This document shows, piece after piece, positions 47,103 to 56,077 of a DNA stretch of 64,000 nt (position 1 is the first letter of the stretch; each line of letters begins with the position of its first letter). The translations under genes and the position numbers were made by a program. The DNA is from Acidimicrobiaceae bacterium (GTDB lineage: Bacteria; Actinomycetota; Acidimicrobiia; Acidimicrobiales; Aldehydirespiratoraceae): positions 1 to 64,000 of the forward strand of contig JAPPMP010000042.1 in the NCBI GenBank assembly GCA_028819005.1. Reading direction: 5' to 3'. The notes beneath the pieces were generated by a model. The model ran no database searches. It saw only the letters and a program-made list of their open reading frames with translations, and was not told the DNA's origin.

Positions 47103-48814
47103 GTTTGGCGCAGATCGTCGCGGAGATCAGTGACCAAAGCAGCTAGGTCCGCGATAGTTCCATCCCGGGCGACTCGTCGGACGGTGTATCCGAGCGCGGC
47201 GTCGTCGAAGATCTGTTCCTTGGCGTACTCGATCGCGTCGTCGACTTTGATTCCTCGGTCTAACGGTATGGGTTTGAGTTTGCGCTCATCCCGGCTGTCT
47301 GGTTTGGCTAGCCTGTTGGTGTCTCTTTTCCTTGGAGGTTGGGGCGGGGTGAATTTGTTGCCAGCCTCTAGGAAGATGATTTGAGGGCGGCGCTTGATCA
47401 ACAGCGTCTGGCCAAAGTGGGCCTTTACCCACTCCCAAGCGAAGTCCTTCCGTGGAGTGTAGATCGCGCTTTCAGCCAGTTGAGTCGCTGGTCCGAGACC
47501 CTCCACCGCTAAAGCACCATTATCGTTGACTAAGGCGTCTGCCTGAGTCCTGGGTGCAGTCCAAGTGAGGATGTCCGGATAGCGATGGCTCTCGACCCGG
47601 TGGCCTAGGGAGATGGCCGTCAACCGCTCGGCCTCTTGCAGAAGATACTCGCTGTCTAAGGGCTTCTCGGGCGGATCTGCTGCCGCGTCGCACGCGCCCA
47701 CGAGGGCTCCAACCATGGTGGCGATCGTGTCGGTGTCGGTGCCGATAGCGTTCGCGGCCACAACTACGCCTTCGTGAGCCTTCGAAGCTGTAGCTGCTGC
47801 AGCGACAGCGGCAACAGTTGTCAGAATCCCGCTGCCCTGCTGTTTTGGACTCTTGAGACCCAGACGGGCGACGATTTCTGGGTAAGACGTTTCGAGCGTC
47901 GCTGTGATTTCTGCGACTGCGCCGATTGCGCCAATCAACTCATCAACCGTTTTCCTCCATGTGTCGCCGAACCGCTCTCCGATAGCTTGATCCCACAGAT
48001 CGATCCAAATTGATCCCAGAATTGCGTGCTCCTCGATCAAGCGAAGCGCCTTAACGCCGATTCTGCCTGCGATGTTCACGCATGTTTCGGGGTCCGGAAC
48101 AGTGCCGTAGCGGAGGCAATGAGCCAACGTCTCAGCGTGGAAGCATGCTCCGACGATGGCCCGGGGATGTCCGTGGGTGCAGACGCTGTTTGCGATCACG
48201 TCGTTCAAGTAGCCGCCCTCAAGATCAGGCGAGGCCCATACGTGAGGTTGAATGCGCATGGCGGCGCCGTTGCCGCCAGCGCTTGTCCATCCGCGGAAGG
48301 TGTTTGCGTACCACAGCGTCCGTGGCTTTCCGAGGTTCATAGCTGCTGCTTTGGAAGCCCGTCCGCCACCGAGGGCGTATGACAACCATACCGGAAGTTC
48401 GATCTGGGAGAATGTGTCAATATCGAAGCCGTGGTTGCCGATAGAACGGCTCACTGCCATGCGCAGTTGAGTGTCGTCAGACCAGCATCCCGCGGGAAGT
48501 GTCACGTTGACACCCGATTTGCCGCCGACCCGTCGTTGCCAGTCCATGAGGTGGTCCAGAGGCGCACCGTGTGTCCGCTGCTCGAGACGCTTGCAGTCCA
48601 CTAACTCGCTGATGAAGCCGAGCGCATCGCCGTACGCCGCCCACAGCATCGAGTTGCGGGTTCGCGCCGCTCGTTTGTCGTCCGTGCTGCAGTCGGCGAC
48701 ATCGAGGCCCGCGTGCTGCTGGCGCGACAAGTCCCGAGTCTCGACCGGTTGGTTGTCGCTGTCGCTGGCGAACAGATCCGGTTGCTCGTGATCTGCAGTG
48801 CTTGGGTCGGTCAT
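47099..48814 (-). CDS. ADP-ribosylglycohydrolase (ARH/DraG) family protein with C-terminal extension; putative immunity/antitoxin
   Basis: AAYGDALGF, CWSDDTQLRMAV, AIGTDTDTIATMVGALVGA match the ARH metal-binding motifs; ~170-aa extension after the ARH core. Confidence 0.88.
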   Translation of the reverse strand: MTDPSTADHEQPDLFASDSDNQPVETRDLSRQQHAGLDVADCSTDDKRAARTRNSMLWAAYGDALGFISELVDCKRLEQRTHGAPLDHLMDWQRRVGGKSGVNVTLPAGCWSDDTQLRMAVSRSIGNHGFDIDTFSQIELPVWLSYALGGGRASKAAAMNLGKPRTLWYANTFRGWTSAGGNGAAMRIQPHVWASPDLEGGYLNDVIANSVCTHGHPRAIVGACFHAETLAHCLRYGTVPDPETCVNIAGRIGVKALRLIEEHAILGSIWIDLWDQAIGERFGDTWRKTVDELIGAIGAVAEITATLETSYPEIVARLGLKSPKQQGSGILTTVAAVAAAATASKAHEGVVVAANAIGTDTDTIATMVGALVGACDAAADPPEKPLDSEYLLQEAERLTAISLGHRVESHRYPDILTWTAPRTQADALVNDNGALAVEGLGPATQLAESAIYTPRKDFAWEWVKAHFGQTLLIKRRPQIIFLEAGNKFTPPQPPRKRDTNRLAKPDSRDERKLKPIPLDRGIKVDDAIEYAKEQIFDDAALGYTVRRVARDGTIADLAALVTDLRDDLRQT

Positions 48815-49503
48815 CGGAATGCCTTTGGATCCAGCTTGATCTTAGGCTCATCAGGCAGGTTCCACAGATTTGCCAGGAGCGCGTCGACAGCATCGCGAGT
48901 GCTGTCTTCGTCCGCTGTGATCGTATGGAGGTGTTGCAGAGAAAGTTCGAATGGGTAGAGCACTTCGGCCTGAGGATCGGTTGTCTCGTGGGGCTGACGC
49001 CCGTCTCGCGTGTTCGTGCTCCCGTGGTAACCCCAGGGGACTTCAGGAGCGAACATCTGCTCAAAGCCGGCGGAGCCAATGGCCCGATGCACAGTCGGAT
49101 AGGCGTTGTTGGTCGTGCAGAACACGACACCGTCGTCGCTGAGGATCTCCGGGCCGAACTCCAAGATCACCCACTTATCGTCTTTGTGCCATCTCTTCGA
49201 ATGTTTGAACATGTGGAGATTGATGATTGAAATAGAGAGATTAACGTAAGTGTGCCATGGCCAGTCACGGCTACGGTCGGCGGCGTTCGGTTCGTACACG
49301 TGTTTGACGTAGGCGTCCTCTGGAAGGTCGTCTCGGCTTTTGATTGCTGAACTAGCCAGAATTCCCTTGAGTCCGTTGATTCGAGTGAAGTGTACGACGC
49401 TCGTAATGCCGCGCTCCCGTGCTGCGTCTGCGAGCTCGGGGCACGTCACGGAACCATGCTCTTCCCGGCGGATTTGCGGCGCGGCTTCGGGCGCCCACTT
49501 CAC
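48811..49503 (-). CDS. DarT-like (DUF4433-type) ADP-ribosyltransferase, putative toxin
   Basis: ITSVVHFTRINGLKGILASSAI N-terminal motif; PQAEVLYPFELSLQHLHTI resembling the DarT catalytic-Glu 'QAEFL' motif; GTGA and ATGA overlaps with neighbours. Confidence 0.8.
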   Translation of the reverse strand: MKWAPEAAPQIRREEHGSVTCPELADAARERGITSVVHFTRINGLKGILASSAIKSRDDLPEDAYVKHVYEPNAADRSRDWPWHTYVNLSISIINLHMFKHSKRWHKDDKWVILEFGPEILSDDGVVFCTTNNAYPTVHRAIGSAGFEQMFAPEVPWGYHGSTNTRDGRQPHETTDPQAEVLYPFELSLQHLHTITADEDSTRDAVDALLANLWNLPDEPKIKLDPKAFR

Positions 49504-50951
49504 GGTTCTCGTACCTTCACCAGTTCGTAGGTGTTTGAATCGAGTAATCCGATCAGTGATGACTCCTCTCCCGGTTTGTATCCGACCATCACGGAATTGC
49601 GGGCTCGCCCGACAGCCATCGCCAGCATCCGGCGGAGTCGTTCAAGGTCGGCGTCGCCGGCTTCGGGTCCGTGTGGCGTTACTTGTTGGCTGAGTCCGGG
49701 CAGCAGAACATGGTCGAACTCAAGCCCCTTCGCTGAGTGGATTGTGCATAGCGCGACGACCTCTGGACCGGTGGGCCACTCGTTCTGCCGGGTCAATTCG
49801 CAGTAGGGGATTCCTCGGTTGTGCAGTTCGGTTCGAACCTTGTCGAACCAGCCGCCGCCGCGAGGCTTCAGTATTGCTACGGACTCACGCTTCAGGTCGG
49901 CGGTGCTCTCCAGCCTGTCCAGCATCACTTCGAGTTGTTCGCCGTATTTTCCGGCCACAACCAGCGGTTTTGCTCCCAATCGATGGCATGCCGAGAAGTC
50001 CGGCAACGTACCGTCGTCCTCAGAAGGGAGCTCGTTCACCAGGGGGTAGGCGAACGAAGCGATCTCCGCGGTGTTGCGGTAGTTCTCTTTGAGCGTGTAG
50101 ATGACCTCGGGTCGGGCCTGAATGCCGACTTCGGACCATTTGAAGAATCGTGGATAGATGCGTTGAATTGCGTCGAGCACGAACGTGGTATTGTGTCGGT
50201 CCTGCAGATGTTTGAGGATGGCGCGGACCTGGTTGGCCGAAAAGTCTTGCGCTTCGTCCACGACCACGACATCGTAAAGAAGGTCTGGCCCAGTCTTGGC
50301 GGCAAGCAGGGCAAGGTCGTCCCAGTCGATCTTGCCGCGCTTCTGCTTGGTGTTCACGTAGGCGGGTATGACTTCCCAGATCAACTTTTCGCGGGTTGGC
50401 CGAGCCATGCGGGGCGCGGAGCCTCGGCCTTCTCGGACAACCGTCAGATACTCCGACAGGCTTTCTGGCTCAAAGTTATCGGGGTCGTACGCGAAGCGAC
50501 CCAATATGTATTGGATCTCGTCGAATAGAAACTCATGTTGGCGCGATGTCGCGAAGTCATTTAGGTGCGGCCGTAGCATTGCTGAGGTTTCGTCGCCCCC
50601 AGCAATGTCAACATCGCCGACGAGAGACCTCGCCCAGCTACTGAATGTGCTGATCTCCAACTGGAGCGCATCATGTTCGGGTGCGGAACTGCGGGCGAGT
50701 TCTGTTATGTAGCCCCTGAGGGTTTGATTGAATGTCAACACCAACATCCGCACGGGGGCGACGTGTTCTGAGCGTTCGCGGCGTTTTTCTCGGACTCGGA
50801 TCTGTTCACGCAGTCGCAGCAGGGCGGTCGTAGTCTTGCCGCTTCCAGCAGCCCCTCTGATTATTCGGAACCCCGGCTTCACATCGGCCAGCACCTTCAA
50901 CTGCTCGGGCGTTGGATTGACCTTCGGCAAGAGGCGCATCTCGGACTCCAC
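49500..50951 (-). CDS. SF1 UvrD/Rep-like helicase
   Basis: Walker A IRGAAGSGKTTTALLRL, VVVDEAQDFSANQ, TLKENYRNTAEIASFAY, CTIHSAKGLEFDHVLLPG. Confidence 0.93.
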   Translation of the reverse strand: MESEMRLLPKVNPTPEQLKVLADVKPGFRIIRGAAGSGKTTTALLRLREQIRVREKRRERSEHVAPVRMLVLTFNQTLRGYITELARSSAPEHDALQLEISTFSSWARSLVGDVDIAGGDETSAMLRPHLNDFATSRQHEFLFDEIQYILGRFAYDPDNFEPESLSEYLTVVREGRGSAPRMARPTREKLIWEVIPAYVNTKQKRGKIDWDDLALLAAKTGPDLLYDVVVVDEAQDFSANQVRAILKHLQDRHNTTFVLDAIQRIYPRFFKWSEVGIQARPEVIYTLKENYRNTAEIASFAYPLVNELPSEDDGTLPDFSACHRLGAKPLVVAGKYGEQLEVMLDRLESTADLKRESVAILKPRGGGWFDKVRTELHNRGIPYCELTRQNEWPTGPEVVALCTIHSAKGLEFDHVLLPGLSQQVTPHGPEAGDADLERLRRMLAMAVGRARNSVMVGYKPGEESSLIGLLDSNTYELVKVREP

Positions 50952-51040
50952 ATGTTGTCGGTCCCACTGCCTGGGACCACGTGGAAATCATCTTAGCGGA
51001 TTGTGCACCGTCGGATGAGCATCCTCCGGCGCTCGGGCCT

Positions 51041-51745
51041 CTAGGCGTTCAGGTGGGTTTTCAGGAACGCTGACGTGCGGGCCCAGGAAGCGGCCGCGGC
51101 CGACGGGTTGGCGAACATCGGGTTCTTGTCGTTGTCGAAAGCATGGCCAGCCCCCTCTTGCACCAGGATCTCAACGTTGTCCATCCCCTCGGTGGCTGCG
51201 CGAAGGCCGTCCACGTGCTCGTTGGGCAGGAAAGGATCGTCATCGCCGAAGTGGAACAAGATCGGGCAGGTGATCCCAGAGGCCTTGTCGAGGTTCTCGC
51301 CGATCATCGATCCGTAGTACGACACAGCGCAGGTCGGCTCGTGAGCTGCTGCGGCCAGGTAGGTCATCGAGCCGCCGAAGCAGAACCCCATCACCGCAAC
51401 GCCGCCCCGTACCTCGGAGCGGCTCGACAGATGATCCAGTGCAGCGCCGATGTCGGCGACGCCGTCTTCAGGAGCATGCTGATTGGCGATTTCGAAGGCC
51501 GGCCCCAAGTCCTCCGGGCCTCGGGCGTCGACGCGGAACGGGTGCTGGATCCGCCAGTACATGTGGGGCGCCAGTACGACGTAGCCCTCGTTGGCGAGAC
51601 GCTCGGCAACGCTGCGGATGTAGTCGTTGATCCCGAAGATCTCCTGGATCAGCACGACACCGGGTCCGCTGCCGCTGTCGGGAGTACACAAGATTGAGGG
51701 AATGTCGCCTGAGGCACTGGATATTGCTTGGTCTGTTGTTGGCAT
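51041..51745 (-). CDS. Dienelactone hydrolase family protein
   Basis: VVLIQEIFGINDYIRSVAERLANEGYVVLAPHMYWR, VMGFCFGGSMTYLAA, GAGHAFDN. Confidence 0.94.
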   Translation of the reverse strand: MPTTDQAISSASGDIPSILCTPDSGSGPGVVLIQEIFGINDYIRSVAERLANEGYVVLAPHMYWRIQHPFRVDARGPEDLGPAFEIANQHAPEDGVADIGAALDHLSSRSEVRGGVAVMGFCFGGSMTYLAAAAHEPTCAVSYYGSMIGENLDKASGITCPILFHFGDDDPFLPNEHVDGLRAATEGMDNVEILVQEGAGHAFDNDKNPMFANPSAAAASWARTSAFLKTHLNA

Positions 51746-51806
51746 GGCTCGGAGTTTATGGGCGTTAGGGTGCTGGCGCAGGTCTGCGGATCGTTAAGGA
51801 GTTCTC

Positions 51807-52622
51807 ATGGACGTCAATCGGATCACTTCACTGTTCGGGCTACAGGGTCGGCGTGCCGTTGTCACAGGCGGCAGTCGCGGTATCGGCAGGATGATCGCGG
51901 AGGGGTTGCTCGACGCCGGATGTGAGGTGATCATCACCGCTCGCAAAATCGAACAGGTCACGTCGGCCGCTGATGAGATGTCAACGAAAGGCACCTGCAT
52001 CGCAGTTCCCAGCGACCTCTCCACTGACGAGGGCATCGATCATCTTGCCGCCGCTGTCAACGAACGCTGGGATTCGCTGGACATTCTGGTCAACAACGCG
52101 GGCGCGTCGTGGGGTCAACCTCTGGACGACTTCAGCGCGCAGGGTTGGGACAAGGTCATGAACGTGAATGTCCGAGGAGTGTTCTTTCTCACCCAACGGT
52201 TGCTGCCGCTGCTTCGCGCTGCTGCCCTAGAGTCACATCCAGCCCGAATTATCAACACCGGTTCGGTCAACGGTCTGACTCCACCGGAGATGGACACGTT
52301 CTCTTATTCGTCGTCGAAAGCAGCGGTGCACATGCTGACCCGCCACCTTGCCAAACAACTGGCCGGTGAGCACATCACGGTCAACGCCATCGCCCCCGGG
52401 CCCTTCGATTCCCAGATGATGGCCTTTGCCCTCAACGATCCCAAGGCTCGTGCCGGTATTGCCCGAGACGTGCCCCTCGGCAGGATCGGCATGCCTGATG
52501 ACATGGCCGGAGTAGCGATTTACCTGGCGTCTGCTGCCGCCTCCTATGTCACCGGCGCGGTCGTACCCGTCGGCGGCGGCCTGTCCACCGTCGCCGAGAA
52601 CACTGCGTGGGGGCGGGACTAG
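51807..52622 (+). CDS. SDR-family oxidoreductase
   Basis: AVVTGGSRGIGRMIAEGLLDAG, VNNAGASWG, YSSSKAAVHMLTRHLA. Confidence 0.95.
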   Translation: MDVNRITSLFGLQGRRAVVTGGSRGIGRMIAEGLLDAGCEVIITARKIEQVTSAADEMSTKGTCIAVPSDLSTDEGIDHLAAAVNERWDSLDILVNNAGASWGQPLDDFSAQGWDKVMNVNVRGVFFLTQRLLPLLRAAALESHPARIINTGSVNGLTPPEMDTFSYSSSKAAVHMLTRHLAKQLAGEHITVNAIAPGPFDSQMMAFALNDPKARAGIARDVPLGRIGMPDDMAGVAIYLASAAASYVTGAVVPVGGGLSTVAENTAWGRD

Positions 52623-53851
52623 CGAACCAGGCGGACCGGGAGGTGTTTCAGGGAGTTGTTGAGGTTCGACTGCTGGCGTCTCGGCTCGCCGGTCAACTCG
52701 ATGTGTGACCAGCGTTTGAGGACCTCGTCGAAGAAGACTCGACCCTCGAGGCGCGCCAGGTGAACTCCAAGGCAGAAATGGGTGCCGAAGCCGAAGGAGA
52801 GATGATGGTTGGGGTCTCGGGTGATGTCGAACGCCTGCGGGTTCTCGAACACCGCCTCGTCGCGGTTGGCGGACGTGTAGATCATCGCGACCTTGTCGCC
52901 CGCGGCAATTGACTTGCCGCCGAGTTCGGTGTCGACAAGCGCTGTGCGCCGGAAATAGTGCAGAGGGTTGGCCCATCGCAAGATCTCCTCGACTGCCTTG
53001 GCTGTCAGTGCCCTGTCGTCGCGCAGGAGTTGCAACTGCTCGGGATGTTGCAGCAGTGCGAGCAGACCGCTCGACAACATTGTGCGGGTGGTGTCGTTGC
53101 CTGCGGTGACCAACTGCACGAAGAAACGACCGAAGTCGACGTCGGTCATCAACTTGCCGTCGAACTCCGTTCCCAGAAGCAGGTCGGTCAGATCACCCTG
53201 CAATGGTTCGTTCCGACGTTTGGCTGCGAACGCCATGGCGTACATGGCCATGTCGATGCTCGATGAGCCGCGTTCCTCTGCGGCGGCTATATCGGGGTCC
53301 TGACCGCCGCTGTTGCGTTCGGCCATGGCGTGGATCTCGGGCCAATCCTCTTGTGGCAACCCCATGAGTTCGCCGACGACCTGGCTGGGCAGATGGGCGC
53401 AAACGTCGTGGACGAACTCGACCTCGCGACCCTCTGCTTGTTCAGCCAGAACCTCGGCGCGGTCGAGGATCTCTATTGTGATGGTGCGGATTCGCTCTTC
53501 CATAGCGCCGATCACCCGGGCTTTGAACTCTGGAGAGATGGGTCGTCGGTAGGCGGTGTGACGAGGCGGATCCATGGCCAACAACATGTCCCGCATCTGC
53601 GCGAGACCGGGCGGGTCCAGGTTCTCGATCACCACTCCGCCCTCGTGGGCTGAGAAGATCTCAGGGTGTTTGGCGACGTGCATCACATCGGCGTGCCGCA
53701 GCACCGCCCAGTAGCCGGGCTCGTCCTCCATCTCTTGAAAAACCACAGGTTCCTCACGGCGCAGACGCGTGAAAAGGTCGTGCGGCGGCGCGTCGACGTA
53801 TGTTTCCGGCCGGTGCAGCGCCAGTTGATCTGGGTTCGCGTCGATGCTCAC
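52619..53851 (-). CDS. Cytochrome P450
   Basis: VTAGNDTTRTMLSSGLLAL, FGFGTHFCLGVHLARLE. Confidence 0.96.
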   Translation of the reverse strand: MSIDANPDQLALHRPETYVDAPPHDLFTRLRREEPVVFQEMEDEPGYWAVLRHADVMHVAKHPEIFSAHEGGVVIENLDPPGLAQMRDMLLAMDPPRHTAYRRPISPEFKARVIGAMEERIRTITIEILDRAEVLAEQAEGREVEFVHDVCAHLPSQVVGELMGLPQEDWPEIHAMAERNSGGQDPDIAAAEERGSSSIDMAMYAMAFAAKRRNEPLQGDLTDLLLGTEFDGKLMTDVDFGRFFVQLVTAGNDTTRTMLSSGLLALLQHPEQLQLLRDDRALTAKAVEEILRWANPLHYFRRTALVDTELGGKSIAAGDKVAMIYTSANRDEAVFENPQAFDITRDPNHHLSFGFGTHFCLGVHLARLEGRVFFDEVLKRWSHIELTGEPRRQQSNLNNSLKHLPVRLVR

Positions 53852-53954
53852 ACCGACAACTTATCGCGGCCCTTCGTTGGAGAATGGGCATCGGTGCTCG
53901 TACCCTCAACAGTCGGTCCAGGTCAATGCGTCGTCGACCGGAGAGGAGCCCGCA

Positions 53955-54227
53955 ATGGCAACCGGACGATCCAGTTTTGCGAAACGGCAGCGTGACATGG
54001 CCAAGAAGGCCAAGGCACAGGCCAAGAGGGAGAAGCGTCTCGACAAGAGCGAGTATGGCGACGACTCTGACAGCGAAGTAGTCGACGACGACGTCCCCGC
54101 GTTGTCGAACGATGATGTGATGGCTCGTATCGAGGATCTGCACCGCCGCTACGACGACGGTCAGATGGATCTCGACACTTTCGATGAACAGCGGGCCGCG
54201 TTGATGGCCCAGATTTCTGTCGACTGA
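53955..54227 (+). CDS. Conserved-looking hypothetical protein with Lys-rich N-terminus
   Basis: MATGRSSFAKRQRDMAKKAKAQAKREKR...; acidic helical C-terminus. Confidence 0.7.
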   Translation: MATGRSSFAKRQRDMAKKAKAQAKREKRLDKSEYGDDSDSEVVDDDVPALSNDDVMARIEDLHRRYDDGQMDLDTFDEQRAALMAQISVD

Positions 54228-54325
54228 CTCAGTACCGCAGGCCGGACCCGCAGATCGAGCGGTTTTGACTGTCGGAGAGGCAGTTGGTCTCGCTGCCTGA
54301 TGGCATGCACTTGAACGCACGGGTT

Positions 54326-54649
54326 CTAGATGCCTTGGATCGCCCCTACGATCAAGACAATGAAGAGCAGTGGGACCGTCCAGCGGTTGTGTTTGCCCCA
54401 TGTTGGCCGGGGAGGCATAGCACGGTGCCTGATTCGATATATCGCCAGATCACCGAGCACCCAGACCACGTAAAGCCCCAGCGATATGGCGTTCCGCAGA
54501 GGGGACTGGGTCAGGGCTATCCAAGCCCACGCCAGCAAGGGCAAACCGAAGAGGTAGTCCGAGGTCAGAACATCGACAGAAAGCAGCCGTGGTCTTTGGT
54601 CTACCGGCTCGGTCTGTGTGGCTTCTTCGGTTGATTCTGTTTGTGTCAT
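54326..54649 (-). CDS. Small membrane protein, paralog A1 of repeated cassette
   Basis: 107 aa, shares RIRHRAMPPRPTWGKHNRWTVPL...IQGI with two neighbouring paralogs. Confidence 0.75.
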   Translation of the reverse strand: MTQTESTEEATQTEPVDQRPRLLSVDVLTSDYLFGLPLLAWAWIALTQSPLRNAISLGLYVVWVLGDLAIYRIRHRAMPPRPTWGKHNRWTVPLLFIVLIVGAIQGI

Positions 54650-54769
54650 TAGATTGTCATCCTAACTGCCAGCCTGGTTCGGCGCAGACCGGTCGGTTTG
54701 CGGGCGTGGTGTTCGTGTGAGCGCTTGTGTCAACGGTGAGTCGTCTGACGGGCATCGGCTCGACTTTCC

Positions 54770-54820
54770 TAGCCGCCGGGGCAGTCGGTGCGGGCCCATA
54801 TCCAGCAGGGGAAGGTCCCT
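54770..54820 (-). pseudogene. Truncated 3' end of cassette gene B (copy 1)
   Basis: 'ctagccgccggggcagtcggtgcgggcccatatcc' matches the 3' end of gene B in copies 2 and 3. Confidence 0.55.
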
Positions 54821-54835
54821 ACCCAACCGGGATGT

Positions 54836-55159
54836 CTAGATGCCTTGGATCGCCCTTACGATGAAGACGGTAAAGAGCAGCGGGACTGTCCAGCGGTTGT
54901 GTTTGCCCCATGTTGGCCGGGGAGGCATAGTACGGTGTCTGATTCCATATATCGCCAGATCGCCAAGTATCCCGACCACGTAACCCCCCAGCGATATGGC
55001 GTTCGACAGGGGGGAGTGAGTCGCTGTTATCCAAGCCCACACCAACAGGGGCAAACCAAAGAAGAAGTCCGAGGCCAAAGCTTCAATAAAGAACAGACGC
55101 GGCCTTTCGTCTGTCGGCCCGGTCTGTGCGGGTACTTCGGTCGTATCCGTATGTGTCAT
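54836..55159 (-). CDS. Small membrane protein, paralog A2 of repeated cassette
   Basis: 107 aa, aligned end to end with A1 and A3. Confidence 0.75.
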   Translation of the reverse strand: MTHTDTTEVPAQTGPTDERPRLFFIEALASDFFFGLPLLVWAWITATHSPLSNAISLGGYVVGILGDLAIYGIRHRTMPPRPTWGKHNRWTVPLLFTVFIVRAIQGI

Positions 55160-55283
55160 TTGATTGTCATCCTAACTGCCCTCCTGGGTTTGCGCAGACC
55201 GGTCGGTTTGCGGGTGTGGTGTTCGTGTTGGTTGGGCGTTTGTGTCATCGGTGAGTCGTCTGACGGGCATCGGCTCGGCTTTC

Positions 55284-55529
55284 CTAGCCGCCGGGGCAGT
55301 CGGCGTAGGTCCATACCCAGCCGGAGTGTTTAGACGCTCCCACCGAGGAGACCAGCACGAGGTTGCTTGAGCGCGAGACGGTTTTTGACACTGAGTAGCT
55401 CCCCGGTACCTGGGGAATCGGGTTGTCTGCTGGAATCGACCCCCAGGAACCACCCAGGTAGTACCGGTAAGACTCGATGGGTGTCGGTGAAGTTTTTTCG
55501 GGGAGCTTGGTGTGTATGTGTACCGGCAT
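55284..55529 (-). CDS. Small hypothetical protein, paralog B2 of repeated cassette
   Basis: 81 aa MPVHIHTKLPEKTSPTPIESYRYYLGGSWGS...; 65/81 identical to B3, with several conservative replacements. Confidence 0.55.
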   Translation of the reverse strand: MPVHIHTKLPEKTSPTPIESYRYYLGGSWGSIPADNPIPQVPGSYSVSKTVSRSSNLVLVSSVGASKHSGWVWTYADCPGG

Positions 55530-55534
55530 CGGTT

Positions 55535-55717
55535 TCTGCCGCCGCTGCCACGGTTGAGCCCTGTGCTCTTCGCGCTGGTAGCCTCGTGGCTTTCATGACG
55601 GTACGAGCTTGGCCAATCCTGTCCTAACCTTCCGAAGCCTCTCGGCCTTCCGTTCAGTTCTTTTTCAAGCGCTGGTTCGCGCCACTCTCCGGCACTCCGA
55701 GTTGCTGCAACCAGAGG
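55535..55717 (-). repeat. Near-identical leader block upstream of cassette copy 2 (matches 58073-58254)
   Basis: About 180 bp with one mismatch seen by eye. Confidence 0.85.
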
Positions 55718-56040
55718 TTGATAAGCCCAGTGATTCTCGTTGTTGTTGAACTTGTAGTCTTTGCTGACACACGTGTAGGGGCCTGATCGTTGCGATGCCA
55801 GCGGACCTCGTAACGTGTCGTGCTAGGCGCATGAAACGGCCGTTCCCAAGAGATCTCAATAACAGAATCACCAGAACTCACCAACAAATTGCGGGGTTCT
55901 CGTTTCGGGACTGCAACAGGTGTAGCGCTCGCTTCGACGTACGCGCTTTTCCGGCTTTTCGCGAATGAGGTTGGAGTAGGGGTTTGTGGGGTGTCCGCGG
56001 TTGGGTGGGTGGGGTCCTCCGGAGTCGGGGTTGTGATCAC
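55718..56040 (-). pseudogene. Fibronectin type III domain remnant with Pro/Thr linker
   Basis: TPVAVPKREPRNLLVSSGDSVIEISWERPFHAPSTTRYEVRWHRNDQAPTRVSAKTTSSTTTRITGL: single FN3 domain, truncated on both sides. Confidence 0.65.
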
Positions 56041-56077
56041 GCCTGAGCCTGGAGGAACCCCTGTGGGACGTGACCCT

